Below, one piece after another: positions 32,916-41,595 of a stretch of DNA of 62,221 nt. The position numbers and the translations under genes are program-made. The stretch is from Planctomycetota bacterium (lineage in GTDB: Bacteria; Planctomycetota; Phycisphaerae; Phycisphaerales; SM1A02): NCBI GenBank assembly GCA_009926625.1, contig RFON01000014.1, positions 1 through 62,221 on the forward strand, written 5' to 3'. The notes below the pieces were generated by a model, which saw nothing but the letters and a program-made list of their open reading frames with translations, had not been told where the DNA came from and did no database searches. How positions within the stretch are numbered: the stretch's first letter is position 1; the number at the start of each line of letters is the position of its first letter.

Positions 32916-34272
32916 ATGGCAAGACCTGATGTGCCTGGACTTCGAGTTCATCGGAGTCAGGGTCATCCACCATCAAGACTGGGCGCAGCGCGTGCGCGCC
33001 TTCGATGCGGCCGTGTGATCCGCGCACGAGCGATGCATCGAGTGGGATGACATCGAGCAGCGCACGCTGCCCGAGTCGCCGCTGCAGCAAGCGAAGTGCG
33101 ATCCGTACCTTCGGGAGCGCCTGCTGCGGATCGAGGAACAGTTCGCATGGGTCGTACCCAGGCTTGCGGTGGATGTCGACCGTGCGCGCATAGTCGGGCG
33201 CAAGCGCGTCGTCGTTCCACCAGGGATAGGCGAACCAGCTGTCGCCCGCAGCGATGGCGACGAGATCGCCCGCGCGTCGGTGCGCGATGCCGGCTGCCTG
33301 CTTGGCGGGGTCATCGAGCACATGGTCGACACCCGGCGTGCTGCGCAGCAGTTCAGCCACGGCCGACTTGTCGCCTTCACGCGCCACACGAATGTGGGCG
33401 ACTTGGTGATCGCACACGGCGAATGCCCGCGACGCGCCGATATCGGCGTGTTCCAGACCGCGTTCACTCCGAAGGGCAAGGAAGCCGGCGCTTCGAAGGA
33501 CACGATTCAGGTGCACGGGCCGAGTGACAGTGGCAATTCCGTATTCGCTCAACACGATCACGCGGATGGAGCGGTCGTCGAAGAAGCGCAGGAGCACGCC
33601 GAACACATCATCGATCTCGCGGAGATCCGCGCGCAGGTGTGGGTTCGCGGCATCGCCACCAAGTCGCTGAAGCGGATAGTCGAGGTGCGGGAGGTAGACG
33701 AGCGTGATGGTCGGCTCGAAGCGCGCGACGGTCAGCATGGCTGCGCGCGCGATCCACTGTGTCGATCGGATGTCTGCAGAAGGACCCCAGAAGTGGAAGA
33801 GCGGGAACGCGCCGAGCTCCGACTGCAGCTGCTCGCGCCAGGAGGATGGTGTGGTCCAGATGTCTGGGAACTTTCGACCATCGGCGCAGTACACGGGGCG
33901 CGGGGTCACCGTGACATCAGCGCCAGAGTGCATCGCGTTCCACCAGAAGAGGTTGGCTGTGGAGACCAGCGGATCGCGCTGCCGTGCAATGTCCCACAGC
34001 CGCGGTCGCTGGACGAGTGCGGCGGACTGCTTCCAGAAGTGCACCTCATGGAGGTCGCGGTCGAACCATCCGTTTCCCACGATGCCGTGCTCGCTTGGGC
34101 GCGTTCCCGTCAGGATGCTGGCTTGCACGGTGCTCGTGACAGCGGGCAGATCGGGGATCAGGGATCGAATGCCGCCGCAGCGCCGCGCGAACGCGACGAG
34201 GTTCGGCGTGGAATCGCCGAGTAGATGCGGCGTGAGACCGACGACATTGAGGATCGCGACGCGCTGTGCCAC
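32881..34272 (-). CDS. eboF: EboF: alkaline phosphatase/nucleotide pyrophosphatase-like protein of the ebo locus
   Basis: A 463-residue protein. Residues 1-60 carry VAILNVVGLTPHLLGDSTPN and VTSTVQASILTGTRPSEHGI, matching the EboF branch of the type I phosphodiesterase/nucleotide pyrophosphatase family. Later TLVYLPHLDYPLQRLG and VIVLSEYGIATV stand at the metal-binding sites. The first Asp ligand of classic enzymes (D-G) reads V-V-G-L, as is normal for EboF. It has no signal peptide. It follows eboC by 36 bases and closes the operon of GATase, eboE, eboC and eboF. In Nostoc the ebo genes are needed to export the scytonemin precursor; the role in planctomycetes is unknown. Confidence 0.88.
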   Translation of the reverse strand: MAQRVAILNVVGLTPHLLGDSTPNLVAFARRCGGIRSLIPDLPAVTSTVQASILTGTRPSEHGIVGNGWFDRDLHEVHFWKQSAALVQRPRLWDIARQRDPLVSTANLFWWNAMHSGADVTVTPRPVYCADGRKFPDIWTTPSSWREQLQSELGAFPLFHFWGPSADIRSTQWIARAAMLTVARFEPTITLVYLPHLDYPLQRLGGDAANPHLRADLREIDDVFGVLLRFFDDRSIRVIVLSEYGIATVTRPVHLNRVLRSAGFLALRSERGLEHADIGASRAFAVCDHQVAHIRVAREGDKSAVAELLRSTPGVDHVLDDPAKQAAGIAHRRAGDLVAIAAGDSWFAYPWWNDDALAPDYARTVDIHRKPGYDPCELFLDPQQALPKVRIALRLLQRRLGQRALLDVIPLDASLVRGSHGRIEGAHALRPVLMVDDPDSDELEVQAHQVLPFILRQVFGRGG

Positions 34273-34308
34273 GGGGGCGAGAGGGTAGGGCAGGCGATTC
34301 TCGTGCGG

Positions 34309-35628
34309 TCAGCTGCCCGCGGTCTTGCGCTGCAGGGTTCTGGTGGTGAACCACAGTGCGATGCAGACTGGCAGCAGCAGCGGTTGTCCCAGCACGGCGC
34401 AGAGGCAGCCGTCAAGGATCGCAAGCGCCGCAATCAGTGCGGCAACTCCAGCGGGTCGACGCGAGGGATGGTTGATTGCAGCGGTGAGTCCGCGCATCGA
34501 GATCCACACGAAGCCTGCGGCTGTCAGGACCGCAGAGGCACTGGCGAAGATGACTCCTCCCCCCAACCTGCTGATGGAGAGCATCAGCAGCGCGACGGCC
34601 GGCAACAGCCCAACTGCCGCAATGAAGGGCAGCCATCGCCGCAGCGGCTCAGGAATCGGACGGCTACACACGGGCGCATGCACCGCGAGATCACAGCCGC
34701 ACTCGCCGCAGCGACTCGCCGCCACATCATGCAGTTGATGATTGCAGCGTGCGCATCGCGCTTCAGTGAAATGCACATCCACTTCGCGCCGCGCAACGAC
34801 GGAGAGCATCAGCGTGTGCAGCGCAATCGCGAGCGGGGGCAGCACCAGGACTGGAGTGATCGCCGCCGCTTTCAGGGAGAGAAGGTTTGTATCGAGTGAG
34901 CCTGCTCGCGCCAGAAGTGCAGCGCACACGCACACGGGAACCAGCAGGCGGCACGCCGCGAGCAGGAGCACCGACCAGCCAGCCCGTCGATGCAGCAGGT
35001 TGTATGCAGTGGCGGCGACAGTGAGGGTGAGCACGGGGATGGTCATGGCGCGCCAGCCGATACGAATCTGCTCTGCGCGGTCAGGCTCGAAGCCCGTGAG
35101 ATCGAATGGGTCGATCAGCAGCGTGACGACGAGCCACACAGCGGCGCCGACGAGCGCAACGGCGATCCACATCCATCCGAGTCGCCGCAGTGTGATGGAA
35201 CGCGCCCGATCCGACTTGTCGAGGGTCCACACGCCGACGAGGGCAGCGACCGCGAGTGGCACGATTCCGCTGGTCATGCCGATGCCCAGAGACAAGCCGA
35301 GTGTCACGAGAACAATGAAGGCGGTCCATGCGGTTGGAACTCGGATGCGTCCGCTCGCGACAGGGCGTGTCGGTCGTTCGATCGCATCGACATCGCGGTC
35401 GACGATGGCGTTCAGCACCATGCCCGAGAAGTAGATGGCGCACATCGCGCACGCGGCTTCAAGCAGTCCGTCGAAAATCAACCCGGGGTAGGAGAACTGC
35501 GCACGCACGGCCGCGGCCATCGCGAGTCCGACGGCGCAGTCGGCGAGCACGGTCGGGGCATTGGATGCCCGAAGAAGCGCCATCCACTCCCAAAGCGCTC
35601 CCCCGGGCGTGTTCTGCTGGGAACTCAT
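34309..35628 (-). CDS. eboC: EboC: UbiA-type prenyltransferase-like membrane protein with a zinc ribbon
   Basis: A 439-residue protein. Residues 20-about 280 form the UbiA-like bundle with the first Asp motif NAIVDRDVD (about 74-82) and RPTRPVASGRI, as in EboC. About residues 290-315 hold CARCNHQ ... SRCGECGC, a four-Cys zinc-ribbon pattern between membrane blocks, followed by four more helices. Typical EboC is about 300 residues and has no such insert or extra block. Its ATG at 35628 overlaps the eboE stop (ATGA). EboC may attach an isoprenoid to a soluble substrate; the substrate is unknown. Confidence 0.82.
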   Translation of the reverse strand: MSSQQNTPGGALWEWMALLRASNAPTVLADCAVGLAMAAAVRAQFSYPGLIFDGLLEAACAMCAIYFSGMVLNAIVDRDVDAIERPTRPVASGRIRVPTAWTAFIVLVTLGLSLGIGMTSGIVPLAVAALVGVWTLDKSDRARSITLRRLGWMWIAVALVGAAVWLVVTLLIDPFDLTGFEPDRAEQIRIGWRAMTIPVLTLTVAATAYNLLHRRAGWSVLLLAACRLLVPVCVCAALLARAGSLDTNLLSLKAAAITPVLVLPPLAIALHTLMLSVVARREVDVHFTEARCARCNHQLHDVAASRCGECGCDLAVHAPVCSRPIPEPLRRWLPFIAAVGLLPAVALLMLSISRLGGGVIFASASAVLTAAGFVWISMRGLTAAINHPSRRPAGVAALIAALAILDGCLCAVLGQPLLLPVCIALWFTTRTLQRKTAGS

Positions 35629-36806
35629 GATCGGAGAAGTGCGTTCAACCGTTGCCGGGTCCATGCCAGTTCATCGGCAATGCCATGCGCCAAACTGTCG
35701 CGGCGGAGATCAATTGGCAGCGCGTCCCACGCATAGGTCTCGACCTCGAACAGTCGGACGCCATCGCTTGGCTCGATCGCCTCGAAGCATGCCTCGATCT
35801 CGCGGCGAGTCGTGCTGAGCGGTCCCACGAACTCCAGGTCGACTGGGACATGGAAGTGGACGCGCCAGACTCCATTGGGGGCGTCATCGAATGCACGCTC
35901 GAGGTCCTCGAAGAAGTGCACCCGTGCTGCGCCGTCGAGCACGCAAGTTTGGTGCAGGAAGCGCGGCTCATCGAAGTGCCGCAGTGCACGGAATGCGCGC
36001 TCGGATCCATCGCACGCGAGGGCGTTCGACACCTGCACCTTGCCGATGCGAATCCCCGCGCGCCGATAGTTCAAGAGGACCTCTGCCTGCGACTCGAACA
36101 TGACCGCGGCGTGGCAAATGTCGTGGCAGACCCGCACATGCCGAAACGGATCGGGGAGCGCTGCGCTTGGACGAATCGACTGCTCGAAGAAATCGACGAC
36201 ATCGCGCGATCGGTCGAGCATGCAACCCGGCTCAGGCTCGATGTCGAGATGGATGCAGATGCCCGTGCGATCCTCGAGCGCTCGCAGGTGGCGCGCCACT
36301 TGATCGATGTGCGCGGCGGCGAGGGCTGCATCCTGTCCACACCCATCGCTCCCGAACCCATCGCGCCACGCAATCGGGAGGGTCGAGATCGATGCTTCCT
36401 GCATGGGCGTTCCATTCGGCGCTGCCACGCCACCGCCGCCGCAGAGCACCGCGAGGATGTCGGCAAGCGCAATCGTGTACTGCGCGCGGCGCGGGTCGCG
36501 CCAATCCGGCTGGTAGACGGCCTTCTTCACGACCGCGGCGCGGAAGTCGCCGAATGGGAAGCCATTCATGGTGAACACGCGCAGCGCGCGTTTGCCGAGC
36601 CAATCGCGCAATCTCGCTGCGCCATCGGTCGCCGCGAGAACCTCCTGCGCGGCGTGCGCACTCAGCCACAATCCGATCGGCAGGGGATCGCTTCCGCCGC
36701 GCAACCGACGCACGGCAACGGCGTGCCGCTCGAGCCCATCGAGGGTTTGCGCGAGCGATTCACCGCCATGCACATTCGTGCAGTAGCCAAGGATCGGCGC
36801 TGTCAT
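35625..36806 (-). CDS. eboE: EboE: TIM-barrel protein of the ebo locus
   Basis: A 393-residue protein with EboE signatures. They are MTAPILGYCTNVHGGESL at the start, TMNGFPFGDFR, ICIHLDIEPEPGCMLD, RVCHDICHAAVMFE, WRVHFHVPVDLEFVGPL and LFEVETYAWDALP. These resemble sugar-phosphate isomerase/epimerase barrels, with His and Glu residues placed to bind a metal. Its start at 36806 overlaps the stop of the amidotransferase gene (ATGA), and its stop overlaps the eboC start. In known ebo clusters EboE is the most diagnostic protein. Confidence 0.93.
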   Translation of the reverse strand: MTAPILGYCTNVHGGESLAQTLDGLERHAVAVRRLRGGSDPLPIGLWLSAHAAQEVLAATDGAARLRDWLGKRALRVFTMNGFPFGDFRAAVVKKAVYQPDWRDPRRAQYTIALADILAVLCGGGGVAAPNGTPMQEASISTLPIAWRDGFGSDGCGQDAALAAAHIDQVARHLRALEDRTGICIHLDIEPEPGCMLDRSRDVVDFFEQSIRPSAALPDPFRHVRVCHDICHAAVMFESQAEVLLNYRRAGIRIGKVQVSNALACDGSERAFRALRHFDEPRFLHQTCVLDGAARVHFFEDLERAFDDAPNGVWRVHFHVPVDLEFVGPLSTTRREIEACFEAIEPSDGVRLFEVETYAWDALPIDLRRDSLAHGIADELAWTRQRLNALLRS

Positions 36807-37489
36807 CGAATGGCCGAGGAGTTCGCGTGCTCGCGCGCGGCATCGACCAACTGGGCGATGACCCCATCGCCCATGGCGTGATCCGCGGTGCGTTCGGGAT
36901 GCCATTGCACGCCGACATAGAAGGGACGCTTCGGCGCGCGGATCGCTTCGAGCACGCCATCGTCACTCCATCCGATCGCATCGAATGGTCCTGATTCCGC
37001 GAGCGCCTGATGATGCCAACTCGCGACGGGCCCGCTGCCGATCGCGCTCTCGACCGCGTGCACATGATCGAAGCGGTGACGATCGGCATCGGGCTTCAGA
37101 TCATGCAGATGCTGGATGAGGGGACAACCCGCGTGCACACCCATCAACTGCATGCCAAGGCAGATGCCAAGGACGGGGACGGCGGGCTGAGCATCGAGCG
37201 CCTGCAACAAGGCGAACTCCGCATCCTGCCGCGCGGGCTCCATGACCTGCGCCTGCGGATGGAGCGCAGCGCCAAAGGGACGCACATCGATGTCATCGCC
37301 GCCCGTGATCACCACGCCATCACAGCGCTGCAGCAGGGCCGCACGACTGTCGGCAATCGCGGGAAGCATCATGGGAATGCCGCCCGTCCGCACGACCGCA
37401 TCGAGATAGGTCTGCTTCACCTCATGACGAAGGCGTCCTTGGGGATCGCGTACGAGGTTCGCCGTGATGCCGATGACAGGTTGGTGCAT
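36803..37489 (-). CDS. Class I glutamine amidotransferase-like hydrolase (PuuD-type) in the ebo operon
   Basis: A 228-residue protein with the gamma-glutamyl-GABA hydrolase fold. Motifs: GVVITGGDDIDVRPFG, the nucleophile elbow LGICLGMQLM with the catalytic Cys, and VGVQWHPE with the catalytic His and Glu. The C-terminus is slightly short. Its stop overlaps the eboE start (ATGA), so it is translated with eboE. PuuD-like enzymes cleave gamma-glutamyl amides. The coupling suggests a role in making or trimming the ebo product. The start (MHQPVIG) has CATAAT exactly 6 bases before it. Confidence 0.85.
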   Translation of the reverse strand: MHQPVIGITANLVRDPQGRLRHEVKQTYLDAVVRTGGIPMMLPAIADSRAALLQRCDGVVITGGDDIDVRPFGAALHPQAQVMEPARQDAEFALLQALDAQPAVPVLGICLGMQLMGVHAGCPLIQHLHDLKPDADRHRFDHVHAVESAIGSGPVASWHHQALAESGPFDAIGWSDDGVLEAIRAPKRPFYVGVQWHPERTADHAMGDGVIAQLVDAAREHANSSAIR

Positions 37490-37495
37490 GCACCC

Positions 37496-37501
37496 ATTAT
37501 G
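37496..37501 (-). promoter_or_regulatory. -10-like CATAAT, 6 bases before the amidotransferase ATG
   Basis: On the minus strand CATAAT (one base from TATAAT) stands exactly 6 bases before the ATG at 37489. It could start a leaderless transcript for the amidotransferase-eboE-eboC-eboF run, separate from the SIMPL gene upstream. Confidence 0.45.
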
Positions 37502-37549
37502 GTCGATCGACGCTCGACGCACCTCCCTGCGGATTTCGTCGGCGCGAAC

Positions 37550-38356
37550 CTACTGCGCGATCGCGTATCGAAGGGAGACGGTGGCACGGACGGTCTTCCG
37601 AATCGCGCGGGTGTCGCTGTAGCCCGAGTCGCTGACATCGGTCGAGCCTTCCGGCACGATCTGGAAGACACCTTGCGAGGCATCGAGCAGATTGCCGACA
37701 CCCTTGCTCGATCCAGCGGCCAGCAATCGAGCGCGCTCGGCCGCATTCTCGGTTGCCTCGCGAAGCAGGTCGAGTTTCGTTTGTTCAAGTGACGAGACCC
37801 AGAACAACGGCGCGGACGATTCGATCTCGATGCCATCCTTGATCAGGTCTGTGCAGCGCCTGGACATCGCCGCGATCCCGTCGACATTTTCGCTCAGGAC
37901 GCGAACGCGTTGCTCGAGCACATACGACTCGATCGTGTTCGACTCAATACCCTTGGAGTTGCGGGAGAAGATCCTCGTGGTGTCGATCTCCGACACCAAG
38001 ATCGTGTCCTTCGAGAGTGGCGATGCGGCAAGCATGTCGGTGAGCGCTGCGGTGGATCGATGCTGCAATTCAAACGCCTCTGGGAGCGTCTTCGCGCGCG
38101 CAGTGACGGTGGCTGTCCACGAGGCTCGGTCCGAGACAACATTCCGGCTTGCAACGCCGCGCACATCGATCGGTGCAGCGCGGTCGTTCATGCGAGCGAT
38201 CGAACTGCCGAGCGATTGCGAAGCGAGGACAAGCCCGACGGCGAGCGATCCGCCGAGCATGAACATGCCCCAGCCCAGACCGAGTTGTGCCGATGGTGCG
38301 GACGAAAGAGTTGATGAGGATGAGGAAGACGACGCTTCGGACGGACGTGATGACAT
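37550..38356 (-). CDS. SIMPL-domain (DUF541) protein, membrane anchored
   Basis: A 268-residue protein: a Ser-rich cytoplasmic head (seven Ser in a row), one membrane helix (about residues 28-48), then an exported SIMPL domain (DVRGVASRNV, ASWTATVTARAKT, YVLEQRVRVLSENVDGI, LDLLREATENAAERARLLAA, then a beta hairpin at the end). SIMPL proteins form ring-like oligomers of unclear function and often lie in envelope loci. A GGAGG lies 6 bases before the ATG. The gap to the amidotransferase start is 60 bases. It diverges from the membrane protein at 38471. Confidence 0.8.
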   Translation of the reverse strand: MSSRPSEASSSSSSSTLSSAPSAQLGLGWGMFMLGGSLAVGLVLASQSLGSSIARMNDRAAPIDVRGVASRNVVSDRASWTATVTARAKTLPEAFELQHRSTAALTDMLAASPLSKDTILVSEIDTTRIFSRNSKGIESNTIESYVLEQRVRVLSENVDGIAAMSRRCTDLIKDGIEIESSAPLFWVSSLEQTKLDLLREATENAAERARLLAAGSSKGVGNLLDASQGVFQIVPEGSTDVSDSGYSDTRAIRKTVRATVSLRYAIAQ

Positions 38357-38431
38357 GATGAGCCTCCATGCTGCAGGGTGTCTGCGGGGTGTGTGTGGCG
38401 CGCGTGCATCCGTGCAACGCGCAAGTGCGCA

Positions 38432-38453
38432 GCGAGGCTAGGAGCAGCCTCGC
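38432..38453. promoter_or_regulatory. 8-bp hairpin between divergent promoters
   Basis: GCGAGGCT and AGCCTCGC flank a 6-base loop, 5 bases upstream of the TAAAGT hexamer of the gene at 38471. It lies within the 114-base space between the divergent SIMPL and membrane protein genes, so it may be an operator. Confidence 0.35.
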
Positions 38454-38458
38454 GCCTG

Positions 38459-38464
38459 TAAAGT
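38459..38464 (+). promoter_or_regulatory. -10-like TAAAGT, 6 bases before the GTG at 38471
   Basis: TAAAGT and exactly 6 bases lead to the GTG start, with no Shine-Dalgarno. It would drive the membrane protein and PYROXD2-like pair. Confidence 0.4.
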
Positions 38465-38470
38465 GGCGTT

Positions 38471-38911
38471 GTGAAGATTTTTCGTCTCGTGCTCGGTGTC
38501 GCCCTCGGCTACGCAGCCGTCGTCGTCACGGTGATGCTTCTCACCGCACTGGTGTCGCTTGTGCTCGGCCCGAGGTTCTTGGACGCAGGTCCAACTTCAG
38601 CGTGGTCGTTCGGACAAGTTGCTGTCGTCCTCATCGTCGCGGTGCTGAGCGCCTGGTGCGGTGGATTCGCCGCAGCATGGTGGGGCGGTGGGCGCGTGAG
38701 TGGTTATCTGCTTGCGGTGCTGCTGCTCCTTGTCGGCGCGATTGCGTTTCTCGCTGGTGGAGCGAGTGGCGCGACGACCGCTCCGCCGCTGTGGCTCGCG
38801 GCGCTTGCACTGTTCCTTGGCGCCGCATCCGCGGTCGTCGGCACGCACTCCCCGCGCGCCGCACACGCACGCGCTGCTGCACGGGAAACAGCGCAGGTGG
38901 GTTCGCCATGA
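38471..38911 (+). CDS. Four-helix membrane protein
   Basis: A 146-residue protein with four predicted helices (about 5-32, 46-68, 76-94 and 100-120) and a basic C-terminal tail. Gly/Ala/Val-rich, without catalytic residues. It starts with a GTG and overlaps the FAD enzyme start by 4 bases (ATGA), so the two are coupled. It might anchor that enzyme or carry its substrate. Family unknown. Confidence 0.6.
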   Translation: MKIFRLVLGVALGYAAVVVTVMLLTALVSLVLGPRFLDAGPTSAWSFGQVAVVLIVAVLSAWCGGFAAAWWGGGRVSGYLLAVLLLLVGAIAFLAGGASGATTAPPLWLAALALFLGAASAVVGTHSPRAAHARAAARETAQVGSP

Positions 38912-40464
38912 ACGCGCAACCTCAAGCAGATGTGGTCATCGTTGGAGCGGGCCACAATGGGTTGGTCGCGGCAACGATGCTCGCGCGCGCGGGGCTCCGC
39001 ATCCTGGTGGTCGAGGAGCGAGCAATCATCGGCGGCGCAACGCGAACCGAGCGACCGTTCAAGCGAGTCCCAGGGCTCGCCACATCGACGGCGTCGTATC
39101 TGCTTGGTCTGATGCCGCCCGAGATCGAGCAGCGCACGGGGGTGAAACTCGAACTCATTCGACGGGACCCGCACTACTTCCTGCCGATGCTTGATGGGCG
39201 ATACCTGCTCTTTGGCACGGATCACGACGCGATGCGAAGCCAGTTTCTCGCCATGTTCTCGGAAGCAGACTGGCGTGCCAACCGAGCGCTCGCTCACGAG
39301 GTGAGCCAGTTGCGTGACGATCTCGCACCGAGCTGGTTGGAGGAACCACTCTCTGCCGAGGACACGGCGGCCCGCTGGATCCGCCCGTCGCTGCAGCAGG
39401 TGTTCTTGGACCTCGTTCTCGGCAAGGTGGAGGACTACCTCGCACGATTCGGATTCGCGAGCCCGTTGCTGCCGGCGATGTATGCGGTCACCGATGGGTT
39501 TTCGGGCCTGTGTGGGAGTTTCGGAACTGTTGGCACGGGGATGAACTTCCTCGTTCACAACATGTGCCGATGGCCAGGCAGTGATGGCACATGGATGGTC
39601 GCGCGCGGCGGCATGGGAGCGATTGCGCAGGCGTTCGCGACCGCCGCCGCATCGCACGGCGCCTCGATCGAGTGCGGCACTGCGGTTGAACGCATCACGC
39701 TGCAGGGCGATCATGTGGATGGCGTGGCGCTCGCCGACGGTCGGCACATTCGCGCGCGGTGCGTCATCAGCGGCGCAGATCCGTTTCGTCTTCGAACGCT
39801 GGTTGGACGAAGCGCGCTGCCGGGTCCGCTGAACGCACGCATCGATGGTTTTGAACGCCCCGGCACGACCATGAAGGTCAACATGGCGCTGCGCGGGCTC
39901 CCGGTGTTTCGATGCTTGTCAGAGGAGCGCGGTCAGCATCGCGGCACGATGCACCTGCTGCCGCAGGGCGGCGATCCTGTCGCGGAGATTCGTGCGAGCT
40001 TCGATCAGGCCATGCGTGGTGAACTGCCGGACTTCCCGACGATCGAGTGGTACATCCATACGCAGGTCGACCCATCCCTGCGCGATTCAGCGGGACACCA
40101 CAACGCCGCGTTCTTCATCCAGTGGGTTCCGAATCGGTTGCGCAGCGGGTCGTGGGAGGATCACGAAGAGTCGTATGTGCGTCACCTGATCTCCGTCGCG
40201 GAGCGTTTCTGTCCAGGGTTTGCAGCGCAAGTGGTTGACACTGCCGTGCTGACCCCACCGCGGATCGAGCGCGAGATCGGCATCACGAACGGGCACATCC
40301 ATCATGTCGACAACACCTTTGGGTTCGATCGGCGGATGCCCTATGCGGCTGGCGTGCAGGGGCTCTACGCGTGCAGCGCAGGATGCCATCCGGCAGGCTC
40401 CGTGATCGGAGCGGCAGGGCACAACTGCGCCATGCGCGTCCTGCAGGACCTTGGCGCGCGTTGA
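38908..40464 (+). CDS. PYROXD2/phytoene desaturase-like FAD oxidoreductase
   Basis: A 518-residue flavoprotein. The N-terminal dinucleotide site is VVIVGAGHNGLVAATMLARA with the acidic end VVEERAIIGGATRTE, followed by TASYLLGL; GGMGAIAQAF lies mid-protein, and the C-terminal FAD block is GLYACSAGCHPAGSVIG. These fit the PYROXD2 branch of CrtI-like enzymes. The family includes carotenoid desaturases, but this branch acts on unknown substrates. It is coupled to the four-helix membrane protein and lies between the two arms of the ebo locus, converging on eboB with 8 bases between stops. Confidence 0.88.
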   Translation: MNAQPQADVVIVGAGHNGLVAATMLARAGLRILVVEERAIIGGATRTERPFKRVPGLATSTASYLLGLMPPEIEQRTGVKLELIRRDPHYFLPMLDGRYLLFGTDHDAMRSQFLAMFSEADWRANRALAHEVSQLRDDLAPSWLEEPLSAEDTAARWIRPSLQQVFLDLVLGKVEDYLARFGFASPLLPAMYAVTDGFSGLCGSFGTVGTGMNFLVHNMCRWPGSDGTWMVARGGMGAIAQAFATAAASHGASIECGTAVERITLQGDHVDGVALADGRHIRARCVISGADPFRLRTLVGRSALPGPLNARIDGFERPGTTMKVNMALRGLPVFRCLSEERGQHRGTMHLLPQGGDPVAEIRASFDQAMRGELPDFPTIEWYIHTQVDPSLRDSAGHHNAAFFIQWVPNRLRSGSWEDHEESYVRHLISVAERFCPGFAAQVVDTAVLTPPRIEREIGITNGHIHHVDNTFGFDRRMPYAAGVQGLYACSAGCHPAGSVIGAAGHNCAMRVLQDLGAR

Positions 40465-40472
40465 GCCGCGCG

Positions 40473-41273
40473 TCAGTGACCAGTCGAGAAACGACCTGAC
40501 TGCGAGAGAAATCGGAAGGGATTCTCGAACGACACCTTGCGGATGGCGGCTTCGAGGTGGCCGCGCGCGCGCATCTCCTGTTGGCACTTGGGGACGGCGA
40601 GCGGATCGCTCACTCCCCAATCCGCGGCGGAGTTGATCCACAACCGATCGGTCCCGTGCATCTCGAAGATGTCGACTGCGCGCTGCGGTGTGCACTTCGT
40701 GTCTGGGTACAGCGTCATGCCTGCCCAGAATCCGCGCCGCAGGACTTCACCCACCGTGTGCTCCTCGACATGATCGATGAGCACACGACCAGGATCGATG
40801 CCATGTTCGCGGATCGCATCCATGATGAGGCGCGTTCCCTTCAACTTGTCCTCCAGGTGCGGCGTGTGAACGAGGATCATCAATTGGTGCTTCGCCGCGA
40901 GCGCAATGTGCTCATGCAGGACCGTGAGTTCGTTGCGCGAATTCTTGTTCAGCCCGATCTCGCCGATGCCGAGCACGCTCGGGCGGTCGAGGAATGACGG
41001 GATCTCGGCGAGCACTTCGCGCGCGAGCCCGATGTCCTCGCTCTCCTTCGGGTTGATGCAGAGCCAGGTGTGGTGGCGAATGCCGAACTGTGCCGCGCGT
41101 TTCGGTTCCGTGTCGGTGAGCAGGCGGAAGTAGTCGACGAAGCCCTGGGCGCTCGAGCGGTCGTAGCCCGCCCAGAACGCCGGCTCCGTGATCGCCACGC
41201 AACCCGCAAGTGCCATCTGACGGTAGTCGTCGGTGGTCCGAGACACCATATGGATGTGCGGATCGATGTACAT
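40473..41273 (-). CDS. eboB: EboB: TatD-like metal-dependent hydrolase of the ebo locus
   Basis: A 266-residue TIM-barrel hydrolase. The metal ligands are visible: DPHIHM (H-x-H), GIGEIGLN (Glu), [17 protein letters not shown] and INSAADWG (Asp). The first segment ([20 protein letters not shown]) and [10 protein letters not shown] match EboB rather than the TatD DNase, and the C-terminal [11 protein letters not shown] is shared with it. It follows the small protein gene by 3 bases, so the eboD, small protein and eboB genes form one unit. Confidence 0.88.
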   Translation of the reverse strand: MYIDPHIHMVSRTTDDYRQMALAGCVAITEPAFWAGYDRSSAQGFVDYFRLLTDTEPKRAAQFGIRHHTWLCINPKESEDIGLAREVLAEIPSFLDRPSVLGIGEIGLNKNSRNELTVLHEHIALAAKHQLMILVHTPHLEDKLKGTRLIMDAIREHGIDPGRVLIDHVEEHTVGEVLRRGFWAGMTLYPDTKCTPQRAVDIFEMHGTDRLWINSAADWGVSDPLAVPKCQQEMRARGHLEAAIRKVSFENPFRFLSQSGRFSTGH

Positions 41274-41276
41274 GGA

Positions 41277-41585
41277 TCACTCGTCCGGCAGCGGCGCAAC
41301 ACCAATCGCGCCCTTCATCGGCGCGCGGTCGATCGGGTCGGTCGAACGATCGCTCCACAGTTCCAGCACGCGGCGGGCTCGTTCCGGCTTTCGATCGATG
41401 AGGAGGTGGATCGCCGCCAGCAGGGCTCGCACGCGTCCATCGTCGATCCGATCGGTGGCTGCATGACCCTCCGCCTGCGCTGCGCGGTCGTACCGATCGA
41501 GGAATGCCGCAAGGTCAAGCACCTTCGCGCGGTGCTCGAGGAAGTAGCGATCGGCGATATCGCGTGCCTTCATCGGGATCGACAT
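41277..41585 (-). CDS. Small helical protein in the eboA position
   Basis: A 102-residue protein with helices at about 5-28 (ARDIADRYFLEHRAKVLDLA) and 47-72 (RVRALLAAIHLLIDRKPERA), then a Pro-ended tail (PMKGAIGVAPLPDE). It starts at 41585, where TAGGAT/AGGA overlaps the eboD stop; 41594 is an alternative. EboA proteins are usually over 200 residues, and no EboA pattern is visible. It lies between eboD and eboB, where other ebo loci have eboA, and could be a planctomycete substitute. Function unknown. Confidence 0.65.
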   Translation of the reverse strand: MSIPMKARDIADRYFLEHRAKVLDLAAFLDRYDRAAQAEGHAATDRIDDGRVRALLAAIHLLIDRKPERARRVLELWSDRSTDPIDRAPMKGAIGVAPLPDE

Positions 41586-41595
41586 GCCGTTCATC

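Noticed and set aside
33169-36881. Large plus-strand frames at 33169-34224 and 35652-36881
   Set aside because: They mirror eboF and eboE, whose signatures are clear on the minus strand.
40473-41273. Calling the hydrolase a TatD DNase
   Set aside because: The sequence around the metal ligands and the ebo context fit EboB better than a DNA-repair nuclease.
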